Assembly: GCA_041590075.1 (NCBI GenBank) | Contig: JBFHUL010000014.1 | Coordinates: forward strand, 1-48,063 | Source: PZPK01 sp041590075 | GTDB taxonomy: Bacteria > Pseudomonadota > Gammaproteobacteria > Pseudomonadales > Oleiphilaceae | Length of the DNA stretch: 48,063 bases | Direction: 5' to 3' | The notes under the pieces: model-generated | The model's database searches: none | Told to the model about the DNA's origin: nothing | What the model saw: only the letters and a program-made list of their open reading frames with translations | Part shown: positions 26,786 to 35,346 of the stretch, in pieces | Position numbering within the stretch: position 1 is the stretch's first letter | Layout: each line of letters opens with the position of its first letter | Program-made: the position numbers and the translations under genes

Positions 26786-26957
26786 GATTTCCTTCTCCTT
26801 GTGTAGCACGTCAAGCTCGCACGGCTGCGGTTTTAATCTGATTCAGGCTCCTTTAGAATCGCCTTCACCATCATGTCCGCCAGTGCAGCAAGCCAATAAT
26901 ATAACGCGGGCATGTCACCGTTTTATGAACGTTTTTTCAGCTCCGCAGGATAGCCAC

Positions 26958-27398
26958 ATGAACTACTCCATTTATTTATCAGGCGAAATTCATACCGATT
27001 GGCGCGATCGCATCATTAAAGGTATGAAAGATGCGCGCATTGATGCAGAAATTCTCGCCCCAATCACCGACCACGAGGCCAGCGATGAAGTGGGCGCAAG
27101 GATACTCGGTGAAGAAGCACAAAACTTCTGGAAAGATCACAAAGCAGCAAAAATAAATGCCCTGCGCACCATGACCATGCTCAAACGCGCCGATATCGTC
27201 GTGGTGCGCTTTGGCGACAAGTACAAGCAGTGGAACGCGGCTTTCGATGCGGGTATTGCCGTGGGTCTGGGCAAGCCGGTGATCGTGATTCACGACCCCG
27301 GGCTCACCCATCCCTTGAAGGAGATCGACGGAGCGGCTCACGCGGTGGCCGAAACACCCGAACAGGTGGTGGAAATTTTGAAGTACATCAACCAATAA
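26958..27398 (+). CDS. ytoQ: YtoQ family protein (deoxyribosyltransferase-like fold)
   Basis: MNYSIYLSGEIHTDWRDRI is the characteristic YtoQ N-terminus, followed by APITDHEASDEVG, NALRTMTMLKRADIVVVRFGDKYKQWNAAFDAG and GKPVIVIHD. The 146-residue length matches Bacillus YtoQ. The fold is that of nucleoside 2-deoxyribosyltransferases and related nucleotide hydrolases, but no substrate is established. AGGA lies 7 bases before the ATG; the frame is open to 26799 but that part is unlike the family. It diverges from the unknown protein at 26225 and precedes glyQ. Confidence 0.85.
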   Translation: MNYSIYLSGEIHTDWRDRIIKGMKDARIDAEILAPITDHEASDEVGARILGEEAQNFWKDHKAAKINALRTMTMLKRADIVVVRFGDKYKQWNAAFDAGIAVGLGKPVIVIHDPGLTHPLKEIDGAAHAVAETPEQVVEILKYINQ

Positions 27399-27413
27399 CA
27401 AAGCAAGTCGGGG

Positions 27414-27443
27414 GCGGCTGGGGTATAATGCCGCTCTTTTTTT
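27414..27443 (+). terminator. Probable terminator after ytoQ, with a TATAAT in its loop
   Basis: GCGGC (27414-27418) and GCCGC (27430-27434) flank an 11-base loop, followed by TC and seven T (27437-27443). The loop contains TATAAT (27424-27429), which could instead be the glyQ -10 box; no good -35 is visible. The stem is short, so this is a modest call. Confidence 0.4.
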
Positions 27444-27534
27444 GGGCATCCGGGCGGTGCAGTGCCCCTTTGGGTGTCACAAACGTGCCATGCATGTTCA
27501 TTGATTCACTATACCAACAGGTGGGTGTCAGACG

Positions 27535-28488
27535 GTGTCGAACACAAACTCTCCAGATGTAAAAACCTTTCAGGGCCTCATTCTGGCCCTGCAGAATTTT
27601 TGGGCTCAACAGGGCTGCGTCGTGTTGCAGCCCCTGGATATGGAAGTGGGCGCCGGCACCTTCCACCCGGCCACCTTTTTGCGCTCCATCGGTCCGGAAA
27701 CCTGGAATGCCGCCTACGTGCAACCCAGCCGCCGCCCCACCGACGGCCGCTACGGTGAAAACCCCAACCGTCTGCAGCACTACTACCAGTTTCAGGTGGT
27801 CATGAAACCATCTCCGCTCAACATCCAGGATCTCTACCTCGAAAGCCTAAAAGCCATGGGCATCGACACCACCGTGCACGACGTGCGCTTTGTAGAAGAC
27901 AACTGGGAATCACCCACCCTCGGCGCCTGGGGGCTGGGCTGGGAAGTGTGGCTCAACGGCATGGAAGTGACCCAGTTTACCTATTTTCAACAGGTGGGCG
28001 GCCTTGAATGCTACCCGGTCACCGGCGAAATCACCTATGGTCTGGAGCGTATAGCCATGTACCTGCAGGGCGTGGATAGCGTCTACGACCTCGTTTGGAC
28101 CCATGGCCCCGAAGGTGACGTCACCTACGGCGACGTGTTCCATCAAAACGAAGTGGAAATGTCGACCTATAACTTTGAGCAGGCCGATACCGCCTCACTG
28201 TTTGCCAATTTCGACACCTACGAGTCCGAGAGCCAGCGCCTGATTGAACTGGGACTGCCACTCCCCGCCTATGAACTGGTGCTGAAAGCGTCACATACCT
28301 TCAACATGCTGGATGCCCGACACGCCATTTCGGTCACCGAACGCCAGCGTTTTATTCTGCGCGTGCGCAGCCTGGCGCGAGCCGTGGCACAAGCCTACTT
28401 TGACCGCCGCAAGGAGCTCGGTTTCCCGCTCGCTCCGGAAGCACTGCGCGACGAAGTATTGGCCCAGACAGCAGAAGGAGACAAGTAA
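27535..28488 (+). CDS. glyQ: Glycyl-tRNA synthetase alpha subunit
   Basis: GlyQ is the catalytic class II subunit of the bacterial alpha2beta2 synthetase. Motifs include TFQGLILALQNFWAQQGC, PLDMEVGAGTFHPATFLRSIGPE, YVQPSRRPTDGRYGENPNRLQHYYQFQV, and ERIAMYLQGVDSVYDLVW with class II motif 3-like residues. Length 317 fits (E. coli 303). The start is GTG, with AGGTGGG about 10 bases upstream. It is followed one base later by glyS. Confidence 0.97.
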   Translation: MSNTNSPDVKTFQGLILALQNFWAQQGCVVLQPLDMEVGAGTFHPATFLRSIGPETWNAAYVQPSRRPTDGRYGENPNRLQHYYQFQVVMKPSPLNIQDLYLESLKAMGIDTTVHDVRFVEDNWESPTLGAWGLGWEVWLNGMEVTQFTYFQQVGGLECYPVTGEITYGLERIAMYLQGVDSVYDLVWTHGPEGDVTYGDVFHQNEVEMSTYNFEQADTASLFANFDTYESESQRLIELGLPLPAYELVLKASHTFNMLDARHAISVTERQRFILRVRSLARAVAQAYFDRRKELGFPLAPEALRDEVLAQTAEGDK

Positions 28489-28489
28489 G

Positions 28490-30562
28490 ATGTCTGCACA
28501 GGATTTTCTCGTCGAAATCGGCACCGAAGAATTACCACCGAAAGCACTGCGCACGCTTTCTGAGGCCTTTACAAAGGGTATTTGTGACGGTCTGAAAGAC
28601 GCGGGGCTCACCTTCGCAAACAGCGTCAGTTTCGCCAGCCCCCGCCGCCTCGCCGTGCGTATCGAAGCGCTGGCCACGACACAAGCCGACAAACAGATCG
28701 AAAAACGCGGCCCTGCGAAAAAAGCGGCCTTCGACCCCGATGGCCAGCCCACCAAAGCCCTGCTTGGATTCTGCCGTTCGCTGGGCATCGAGCCCGACCA
28801 GCTGGAAGAAATGGAAACGCCCAAGGGGACCTGGTTAGTGTACCGAAGCACCGAAGCGGGTCAGCCCACCATTGGCCTGCTTAATGCCATTGTGGAACAG
28901 GCCCTCGCCAAGCTGCCCATTCCCAAGCGCATGCGCTGGGGCGCGCAACGTGTGGAGTTCGTAAGGCCGGTACAGTGGTCACTCATGCTGTTTGGCGACA
29001 CGGTCGTACCCGGCGCGATACTGGACATTCCCAACGGCAACACCACACGCGGCCACCGCTTTCACAGTAGTGGTGAGCTTAGCGTAAGTCACCCCTCTGA
29101 ATACGAAAATCTGTTGCTGGAACAGGGCAAGGTAATTGCCGACCTGGATACCCGCAAAGAGAAAATTCGTGCAGCGGTCACCGGGATCGCCCAAACCGTT
29201 GGCGGGCAGGCGGTGATTGACGAAGCGCTGCTCGACGAAGTAACGGCGTTGAACGAATGGCCGGTGCCCCTGCTGGGCAACTTTGAAGAACGTTTTCTGG
29301 ATGTGCCGGCCGAAGCGTTGATTTCCTCCATGAAAGAACATCAGAAATACTTCCATGTGGTCAATCAGGACGGCGCCATGCTGCCCCACTTTATTACGCT
29401 GGCCAACATCGAGAGTAAAGACCCGCAACAGGTGATTAGCGGTAACGAACGGGTAATTCGGCCGCGCCTTTCGGATGCCGCATTTTTCTTCGAGACCGAC
29501 AAGAAGACCACGCTTGCACACAAGCGCGAAGCGCTCAGGAACATCGTATTCCAGACCAAGCTGGGCACCATTTACGATAAAACCGAACGCGTGGCTCAAC
29601 TGGCTGCCAAAATCGCCCAGGCGATCGGGAGCGACCCGTCATTGGCACAACGCGCCGGCGAGCTGGCCAAGTCCGACTTGGTGAGCGAAATGGTGCTGGA
29701 ATTCACCGACCTACAGGGCATTATGGGGACGCACTACGCCCGCCACGATGGGGAACACCACGACGTCGCCCTCGCCATCGACGAACAATACATGCCCAAA
29801 TATGCCGGCGGCCCGCTCCCCTCTACATTAACAGGCTGTGCCGTATCCTTGGCCGAAAAAATCGACTCACTGGTGGGCCTGTTCGGTATCAACCAGCCAC
29901 CTACGGGCACCAAAGATCCCTTCGCCTTGCGCCGCGCGGCACTGGGTGTATTGCGCATTATCGTCGAGAAAGACCTGCCCCTGGACCTGAATGATCTGAT
30001 CGGCTGGGCAGCCGATGGCTTTGCGTCGCTGGAGAATCCGAAGGTTAACCAGCAACTGGTCGATTATATGCTGGAGCGCTTCCGCGCCTGGTATGACGAC
30101 GAAGGCGTGTCAGCAGAGGTCTTCCTCGCCGTTGCGGCGCGTCGCCCCACTCGGCCGCTGGATTTCCACCAACGGGTTCAGGCGGTGAATGCGTTTTATC
30201 AGCGCAGCGAAGCCGAAGCGCTGTCGGCGGCCAATAAACGTGTATCAAACATACTGGCCAAGCAAGACACGGCCAGTACATCGGAAGATGTCGACAGCCA
30301 CCTGTTGAGCGAAGAAGCAGAGCAGGCTCTCGCCAGCACGCTCGCCGAACTACACGGCCGCGTTACCCCGTTGTTCGATCAGGGCGAGTACCAGAGCGCA
30401 CTGAGCGAACTCGCCTCCCTGCAGGGCCCGGTCGATGCGTTTTTCGATCAGGTCATGGTCATGGCCGATGACGAAAACGTGCGTAACAACCGTATCGCTC
30501 TGCTTACGCGCCTGCGTAACCTGTTCCTGCGCGTGGCCGATATTTCGCTCCTCTCGAAGTAA
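28490..30562 (+). CDS. glyS: Glycyl-tRNA synthetase beta subunit
   Basis: GlyS binds tRNA-Gly and helps charging. The N-terminus MSAQDFLVEIGTEELPPKAL is characteristic, followed by SFASPRRLAVRI, GPAKKAAFD, the central KMSKSK-free core RVIRPRLSDAAFFFETDKK, and the C-terminal anticodon-binding-like domain. The 690-residue length equals E. coli GlyS (689). The ATG at 28490 has AAGGAG 9 bases upstream; an open frame reaching back to 28313 is a shadow of glyQ. The two genes form one operon. Confidence 0.96.
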   Translation: MSAQDFLVEIGTEELPPKALRTLSEAFTKGICDGLKDAGLTFANSVSFASPRRLAVRIEALATTQADKQIEKRGPAKKAAFDPDGQPTKALLGFCRSLGIEPDQLEEMETPKGTWLVYRSTEAGQPTIGLLNAIVEQALAKLPIPKRMRWGAQRVEFVRPVQWSLMLFGDTVVPGAILDIPNGNTTRGHRFHSSGELSVSHPSEYENLLLEQGKVIADLDTRKEKIRAAVTGIAQTVGGQAVIDEALLDEVTALNEWPVPLLGNFEERFLDVPAEALISSMKEHQKYFHVVNQDGAMLPHFITLANIESKDPQQVISGNERVIRPRLSDAAFFFETDKKTTLAHKREALRNIVFQTKLGTIYDKTERVAQLAAKIAQAIGSDPSLAQRAGELAKSDLVSEMVLEFTDLQGIMGTHYARHDGEHHDVALAIDEQYMPKYAGGPLPSTLTGCAVSLAEKIDSLVGLFGINQPPTGTKDPFALRRAALGVLRIIVEKDLPLDLNDLIGWAADGFASLENPKVNQQLVDYMLERFRAWYDDEGVSAEVFLAVAARRPTRPLDFHQRVQAVNAFYQRSEAEALSAANKRVSNILAKQDTASTSEDVDSHLLSEEAEQALASTLAELHGRVTPLFDQGEYQSALSELASLQGPVDAFFDQVMVMADDENVRNNRIALLTRLRNLFLRVADISLLSK

Positions 30563-30577
30563 CGGCCTCGCGGCTCA

Positions 30578-30607
30578 GGCGGTGCATGATATTCGATCTG
30601 CACCGCC
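30578..30607 (+). repeat. Strong stem-loop just after glyS
   Basis: GGCGGTGCA (30578-30586) pairs with TGCACCGCC (30599-30607), and an inner GAT/ATC extends the stem to 12 pairs with one bulged T. There is no T-run after it, so it is more likely an mRNA 3' stabiliser or processing signal than a terminator. Confidence 0.5.
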
Positions 30608-30665
30608 GAAAACCCCATTCCGAGACCATTCAGAGACCCCTTAGGGACGCTGTGAAAGCGCTCCA

Positions 30666-30706
30666 GGTTTCGCTTGCTGCCCGTCGTTACCTATCCTAGC
30701 GAAACC
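30666..30706 (+). repeat. 9-bp inverted repeat with 23-base loop
   Basis: GGTTTCGCT (30666-30674) and AGCGAAACC (30698-30706) are exact complements. Flanking GAAAGC and GCTTC may extend the stem with a bulge. It could be the core of a small RNA. Confidence 0.4.
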
Positions 30707-30855
30707 GCTTCGTTTTGGTCACAGAACAGCTTTTACATGGATGGCGCAGGTACCAACGCTGCGGGCGAACGCGGAAAAGGTTTTATCATTGATAATCGAC
30801 CCATCGGGTGAATGCAGGTATACCTATAAGCGCACTTTCCAGTGCGTCTGATTCA

Positions 30856-30880
30856 GGGCCGCGATCGCGGCCCGTTTTAT
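30856..30880 (+). terminator. Terminator with perfect 18-base palindrome
   Basis: GGGCCGCGATCGCGGCCC (30856-30873) is followed by GTTTTAT. The T-rich side faces plus-strand transcription, so it ends the glyQS transcript or a downstream small RNA. A shorter hairpin (CGCACT/AGTGCG) sits 9 bases upstream. Confidence 0.7.
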
Positions 30881-31860
30881 TTCAAGACTGGGCCCGCGGC
30901 AGCAAGACGCATCACCTGCGGATACCCCTTGATCACCAATGCCTCAGGATGCTTGCGGTAAAAACCGCTTTCCCTGAGCCAATGATGCATCTGTGGCAAG
31001 TGGTAGCTGGGCACGGTGGGTAAGAGGTGGTGTTCGCAATGAAAGTTGACGTAATTCGGTGCGAAGAACAGGCGCTCCCAGGGACTTGCGAGTGTGGTAC
31101 GCGTTGTATTGCGCACATCATCTGATGCGAGTGCAGGCATGGCTCCGTGCTCAGCAATCTGGCGCACACGAATAATAAACGGATGCGTAAACAGATACGC
31201 CAGCCACCACATGCCGTACAGCCAGGGCTGGCCCACAGCATAAAACAGCGCAAAGAATACAGCATGAAAAAGCAGTACGTGGGTGTAGTTGCGTGCGCCC
31301 ATGCGCCACCCGGCGTCTTTGCCCACATCGTCGCCGTTGATACCCAGCGATACGGCGTTTCCGGCGCGTCCGGGCAACACATACAGCAACATCGCCGCCA
31401 TGGATTTCAAGCCTGACAGGCCCAGAAAATCACGTAGCACCTTGCGCCGAAAGCTCTGGGGAGAGACCGGATACTGGGCAATGTTACCCACGTCCGGATC
31501 CTGCTCTGTGCCGGTCTGGGTATGATGAGCAAAGTGGTAGGGGCGGTAAAAGTCGATGGGTACTAGAATGGCCAAGCCTGCACACCAGTGACCGAACCAA
31601 TCATTCAGCTGGCGCGAGTTGAAAAAGCCGCGGTGGGAACATTCGTGCAGCAAGATGCCCAAACCGAGCTGTCGGCCCCCGAGCAGAAACAATGCTGCGA
31701 CAAAAGTAAGTGGATTGGGCCACAGAGCAAACAGAAGAAACGCGCCGCCAATCATTGCCCAATTGCAGAAAAACATCCAGAACGCATACTTGTTCGACGC
31801 CTGTTTCAGCGTTCTAAGCTGCGCGTCTGAAAGATATTGACTCGCCTGAACCCGTGCCAT
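30877..31860 (-). CDS. Fatty acid desaturase family protein
   Basis: A membrane-bound di-iron desaturase or hydroxylase. All three His boxes are present: HECSH at 72-76, HFAHH at 109-113 and HCEHH at 274-278, plus RQIAEHGA near 233-240 between the last two. Four or more TM helices are interspersed (27-48, 52-72, 92-104, 195-230). Length 327 is typical. The acyl-chain position and substrate cannot be read from sequence. It stands alone on the minus strand, upstream of the glyS terminator, and may adjust membrane fluidity. Confidence 0.88.
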   Translation of the reverse strand: MARVQASQYLSDAQLRTLKQASNKYAFWMFFCNWAMIGGAFLLFALWPNPLTFVAALFLLGGRQLGLGILLHECSHRGFFNSRQLNDWFGHWCAGLAILVPIDFYRPYHFAHHTQTGTEQDPDVGNIAQYPVSPQSFRRKVLRDFLGLSGLKSMAAMLLYVLPGRAGNAVSLGINGDDVGKDAGWRMGARNYTHVLLFHAVFFALFYAVGQPWLYGMWWLAYLFTHPFIIRVRQIAEHGAMPALASDDVRNTTRTTLASPWERLFFAPNYVNFHCEHHLLPTVPSYHLPQMHHWLRESGFYRKHPEALVIKGYPQVMRLAAAGPVLK

Positions 31861-31957
31861 TATGCCACCCAGTAAGTAATCCCTATGGGTAGTTTACCGG
31901 TTCGAGACAATACTTTGAACCCATATTCACTTTTATGTGCGTGGCGTCTTTACACCC

Positions 31958-32926
31958 TCACATCAACCCCGCTTCCTTGTAGTACTTGATTGCACCATCG
32001 TGCATGGGCGCCGCCAGATCATTGCGAATCATATCTTCGCGCTGCAATCCCCGAAAGGCCGGATGCAACTGCGTAAAGGTATCGAGGTTCTCAAACACGG
32101 CCTTCACTACATGGTATGCCACCTCGTCGGATACCCGCGAGGTGGTTACGAAGGTGGCGGCCAGACCAAAGGTACGCACGTCCCGCTCGGTACCGCGATA
32201 CATACCTCCCGGAATCGTCAGGGGACGGTAGTAGCTATGTGCCGCAACAAGCTGGTCGACGGCAGGGCCCGTCACATCAAGCAGAACGCTCTCGCATTCA
32301 ACCGTTGCCTCTTTGATGGAACCACTCGGGTGACCGGCTACAAACACCATGGCATCAAAACGATCGCGACATAAGGCTTTGGCCTGCTCGGCTGATTTGT
32401 ATTCAAAGGTCTTGAGGAAATCCCCATAACTCCAATCGAGCGCCTGCATCAAACGATCCATAATGGCGCGTTGCCCTGAACCGGGGTTACCAATGTTCAC
32501 GCGTTTACCTTTCAGTTCCGCCAAACTGTTGATGCCCGAATCCTTGCGTACCACCAGAGTAAATAACTCCGAATGCAGCGAAAACAGGGCCCGTAACTCA
32601 CTGTGAGGCCCTGCATCCTTGAATTCTTCTGTCCCTTTGTAGGCATGTTCCTGAATGTCCGCCTGCACCACCGCCATATCCAGGTCTTTGCTGCGCAGGC
32701 CGGCAACGTTGTACACCGAGCCCTGAGTACTCTCCACTGCACACCGAATACCGTGTTCCTTGCGATTACGGTTCACCATGCGACAGATCGACCCCCCGGT
32801 TGGATAATACACACCGGTAACGCCACCTGTGCCAATGATAATGAATTCGCTCTCTGCCGCATGCCCCAGCCCGGCGGCTGTCAGCAGCGAAAGAAAAAAC
32901 GTCAGGGTCAGCGCTCTGGTGTTCAT
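31958..32926 (-). CDS. TAXI family TRAP-type solute-binding protein
   Basis: A signal peptide (MNTRALTLTFFLSLLTAAGLGHA) precedes a periplasmic binding protein with the TAXI pattern: IIGTGGVTGVYYPTGGSICRMVN, STQGSVYNVAGLRSKDLDMAVVQADI, SLAELKGKRVNIGNPGSGQRAIMDRL. Length 322 is normal. I chose the ATG at 32926 (GAGG 6 bases upstream) over one 15 bases earlier. No TRAP membrane genes lie nearby, so it is an orphan binding protein here. The ligand is unknown; TAXI members have been linked to glutamate or organic acids in other systems. Confidence 0.9.
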   Translation of the reverse strand: MNTRALTLTFFLSLLTAAGLGHAAESEFIIIGTGGVTGVYYPTGGSICRMVNRNRKEHGIRCAVESTQGSVYNVAGLRSKDLDMAVVQADIQEHAYKGTEEFKDAGPHSELRALFSLHSELFTLVVRKDSGINSLAELKGKRVNIGNPGSGQRAIMDRLMQALDWSYGDFLKTFEYKSAEQAKALCRDRFDAMVFVAGHPSGSIKEATVECESVLLDVTGPAVDQLVAAHSYYRPLTIPGGMYRGTERDVRTFGLAATFVTTSRVSDEVAYHVVKAVFENLDTFTQLHPAFRGLQREDMIRNDLAAPMHDGAIKYYKEAGLM

Positions 32927-32962
32927 TGGAAGCCTCATCAAGGGTCACATCATCGATATCGG

Positions 32963-32985
32963 GAAGCGGGCAGAACGCCCGCTTC
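32963..32985. repeat. 9-bp hairpin upstream of the TAXI gene
   Basis: GAAGCGGGC (32963-32971) and GCCCGCTTC (32977-32985) pair around a 5-base loop in the 118-base gap between the lipoprotein and TAXI genes. Neither strand has a T-run, so it may be an mRNA structure or a weak terminator of the lipoprotein transcript. Confidence 0.4.
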
Positions 32986-33044
32986 ATACTGCTAGGAAGT
33001 CTAGACCAAGCTGGGCCAACCTGCGCACACCGCACTGGCGTTTT

Positions 33045-33716
33045 TTAAAGACTGTGTGCCGGTGCGTGATGTGCCGTGGCGGCGATCTGAATCTGACTAA
33101 GCCCCTGACTCAAGGCGGCATACAACCCCTGTACATCGGGAGTCCCCTGCCACAAGGCGCTATTTGGCATCACGTGCTGACGCCAGTTATGAATCGTACG
33201 GGGTAAATCCTGATCTCGCACCAGCGACAAATCGATAACCAGCGCCTGATCCAGACTCAGGGAAACGCCCATTTCCTGAGGCACCACAACAAGATAGGGG
33301 CCACGCGTCACGGGATCACCCAATGCACTGCGCAAACCCCGTTCCAGCCTGGATATGCGGCCGTCTGCTAGATGTTTGCACAGCGCTTTATTAAAGCGCG
33401 GTGTTGTACGACTGAAATCGCCCACACGGTCCAGAGGCAAATAGGTGATGATGTTGGGCGCAGCCTGTGCGTGCAAGGGCTCCAGCAACGCTTCACAAGC
33501 ACGCTGCGACCGGACATGGTTTTCCGGCCCCTGCCCCAATAATAAATACGCCAGCGCATCGGCGCTGGCGGGCGTTTGCTGCCCTAAACCTAAGGGTTGC
33601 GCGGAGTCTGCCATCCCTCCACTTCGCACCTGCTGCTGTGTTGAGTGCAAGGTCTGACACGCCGTCAGCCCACCCAACAGCACTACCACCATGCTAAACC
33701 GAATCACTTTATTCAT
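33045..33716 (-). CDS. Hypothetical lipoprotein
   Basis: The N-terminus MNKVIRFSMVVVLLGGLTAC ends in a lipobox (LTAC, lipidated Cys at 20), so it is an exported lipoprotein. The mature part of about 200 residues is mixed alpha/beta, contains two further Cys (one in QRACEALLEPL, one in KALCKHL) and no recognised domain. The +2 residue is Gln, which suggests outer-membrane sorting. It lies upstream of the TAXI gene on the same strand, but the 118-base gap with a hairpin makes a shared operon uncertain. Confidence 0.7.
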   Translation of the reverse strand: MNKVIRFSMVVVLLGGLTACQTLHSTQQQVRSGGMADSAQPLGLGQQTPASADALAYLLLGQGPENHVRSQRACEALLEPLHAQAAPNIITYLPLDRVGDFSRTTPRFNKALCKHLADGRISRLERGLRSALGDPVTRGPYLVVVPQEMGVSLSLDQALVIDLSLVRDQDLPRTIHNWRQHVMPNSALWQGTPDVQGLYAALSQGLSQIQIAATAHHAPAHSL

Positions 33717-34085
33717 GCTTTTTCTCCCGGCTCTTTCGAGCCCATTGCCACGGCAAGTCTGCCTATGGCCATTTCCTCAATACCACCCCTCTCTTTTCAG
33801 CATAGCTATCTTTATAAAGTTTTTAGAAGTCACTTATATAACTTTGTTATTAATGGATTTTTTCTATTATAAAAGGGCGGCTTTTAGAGCCGGAACTGGT
33901 GAGACATGCCGCCATTTAGCAGTAATCAGTATAAGTCGCGGCGCGTTTTCCACTACACTGCGCGGGTTTATCGCTACCAGACAATCCCGCCGGCCACTGT
34001 GGATAACATCGAAGGGGAAAGACGCTGTAGCCTCTCACTATGGTGCTGTGCGTTTTGAGGCTCAGAAGAGCAGCGCAAGGATAGG
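33717..34085. other. 369-base gene-free stretch, AT-rich then GC-rich
   Basis: Nothing coding is supported. The part next to the lipoprotein gene (33790-33890) is strikingly AT-rich, with a minus-strand TATAAT at 33871-33866. The rest returns to the local composition. The AT-rich part likely holds the lipoprotein promoter, with an unusually long leader of about 150 bases. Confidence 0.4.
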
Positions 34086-35006
34086 CTACTGGGCGAGTCG
34101 CACCTGATTACGCCCCTCACGCTTGGCGGTATACAGAGCCTGATCGGCGGCTTCCACCATATCTTGCCAGCTTCCGGCTTGCGCCGCCCGCACACCCGCA
34201 CTGATCGTGAGTACGCCGATGGGCGTCTGCGCGTTCTCGAGCCCCAGCTGTTGGACGGCCTCGCGCACACGCTCAATACATTGTTGGGCGGATTCGGTAT
34301 CCGTCTCCGGCATCAGCACCAGCAGCTCTTCACCGCCATAGCGAAAAACCCGGTCGGATTCACGCACGGTTTGTTTCACGGTTTGCGCCACCTGGCGCAA
34401 GGCCTCGTCCCCCGCACGATGCCCATAGCTATCGTTGTAGCGTTTGAAAAAATCGATATCCAGCAATGCTAGGGCATAGGTTTTATCATGCCTGCGCGCT
34501 TCCGCCTCCGAGAAACTCAAATCCACCTCCATGGCACGGCGGTTGCCCACCCCCAGCAGCGGATCTTCGAGCGACAGGGTCTGTAATTCCTTGAGACTCG
34601 ATCGCAAGCGTGCCTGTTCATCCATCAAGGCGGCATAGGCTTCGAGCAGGTTCCCTTGCGTCACCACCCCCACAACGCGGTCCTGATCATCCAATACCGG
34701 CAGATGACGCAGGCTCCGCGTGCGCGACAGGGTAAGGGCGTCTTCGCAAGGATCGTTCTCACCTACGCATACAGGCTGTGCGGTCATCAGCTCCGCCAGG
34801 CCGGGCACGGCGTCTTTCGGGGTGCTGAACAGGGCGGCCAGCAGGTGCGTCAAATCCCGCTCGGTGACAATACCCAGCAAGCGCCCACTGTCGACCACCA
34901 GCAAGCAACTCTGCTGCTCAGTCACCAACATTCGCACGGCATCGGGCACAGGGGTTTCGGGTGTTAAACACAGGGGCGTGTGATTCATCACCTCTTTTAC
35001 AAGCAT
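34086..35006 (-). CDS. Diguanylate cyclase with two CBS domains
   Basis: Two CBS repeats (about 5-55 and 70-120) precede a GGDEF domain with active-site GGEEL at 224-228 and an inhibitory-site RxxD (RESD, 215-218). It is therefore predicted to make cyclic-di-GMP with product feedback. CBS pairs usually bind adenine nucleotides, which would tie activity to energy state. No signal peptide or TM helix is seen, so it is cytoplasmic. I chose the ATG at 35006 (GGAGGG 9 bases upstream) over earlier in-frame codons that break the CBS start. Confidence 0.9.
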   Translation of the reverse strand: MLVKEVMNHTPLCLTPETPVPDAVRMLVTEQQSCLLVVDSGRLLGIVTERDLTHLLAALFSTPKDAVPGLAELMTAQPVCVGENDPCEDALTLSRTRSLRHLPVLDDQDRVVGVVTQGNLLEAYAALMDEQARLRSSLKELQTLSLEDPLLGVGNRRAMEVDLSFSEAEARRHDKTYALALLDIDFFKRYNDSYGHRAGDEALRQVAQTVKQTVRESDRVFRYGGEELLVLMPETDTESAQQCIERVREAVQQLGLENAQTPIGVLTISAGVRAAQAGSWQDMVEAADQALYTAKREGRNQVRLAQ

Positions 35007-35344
35007 GCAGGTCATCCCTCCACTACAAAATTCACGCCGCCAACACGGCGCTACCCATTGCCTCACTATACGAGTGGCAGACAATTCAAGGCCTTGATGT
35101 GCGACAAAGTGCAAGCTTAATCGCTGTGCGCACTCAAGCAAAGCTCTGCATGTTGACTATGCTTTAAGAAGCTACGTGGGTTGCGCCCTGAAACCGAACT
35201 GATGCGATACCAGTGGCCCAATGTTCTGCCAGACGCCCTTGCCCCCAAGCCGTCATAAGCTGATGCAGATCAATCAGGCCGCGTACCTCTGCAGGTAAAA
35301 TCCGGCAGCGAGGGCGCACCCGTGAATCACTAAAGGTAACAGGC
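35007..35344. other. 338-base gap between divergent GGDEF genes
   Basis: The gap should hold both promoters but no convincing -35/-10 pair is visible. A minus-strand frame (35164-35346) begins next to the second GGDEF start and is listed separately as doubtful. Nothing else is supported. Confidence 0.3.
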
Positions 35345-35346
35345 AT
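35164..35346 (-). CDS. Doubtful small basic ORF (60 aa)
   Basis: From the ATG at 35346 it reads MPVTFSDSRVRPRC and ends QGATHVAS. Codon use is not abnormal and the mid-part (EVRGLIDLHQLMTAW) would be helical. There is no clear ribosome site and no recognised family. It could be an unannotated small protein or chance. Confidence 0.2.
   Translation of the reverse strand: MPVTFSDSRVRPRCRILPAEVRGLIDLHQLMTAWGQGRLAEHWATGIASVRFQGATHVAS

Larger units (their letters stand above)
30563..30876. other. 314-base intergenic region with several hairpins
   Basis: No open frame is convincing here. I see four structures in order: a 12-bp stem with one bulge (30578-30607), a 9-bp inverted repeat with a 23-base loop (30666-30706), a 6-bp hairpin (30831-30846) and a rho-independent terminator (30856-30880). 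The terminator lies nearly 300 bases after the glyS stop, which leaves room for a long structured 3'UTR or a separate small RNA. Confidence 0.45.

Noticed and set aside
27424..27429. TATAAT before glyQ as a promoter
   Set aside because: No -35 at normal spacing and it sits in the loop of a probable terminator, so it was not listed as a separate promoter.
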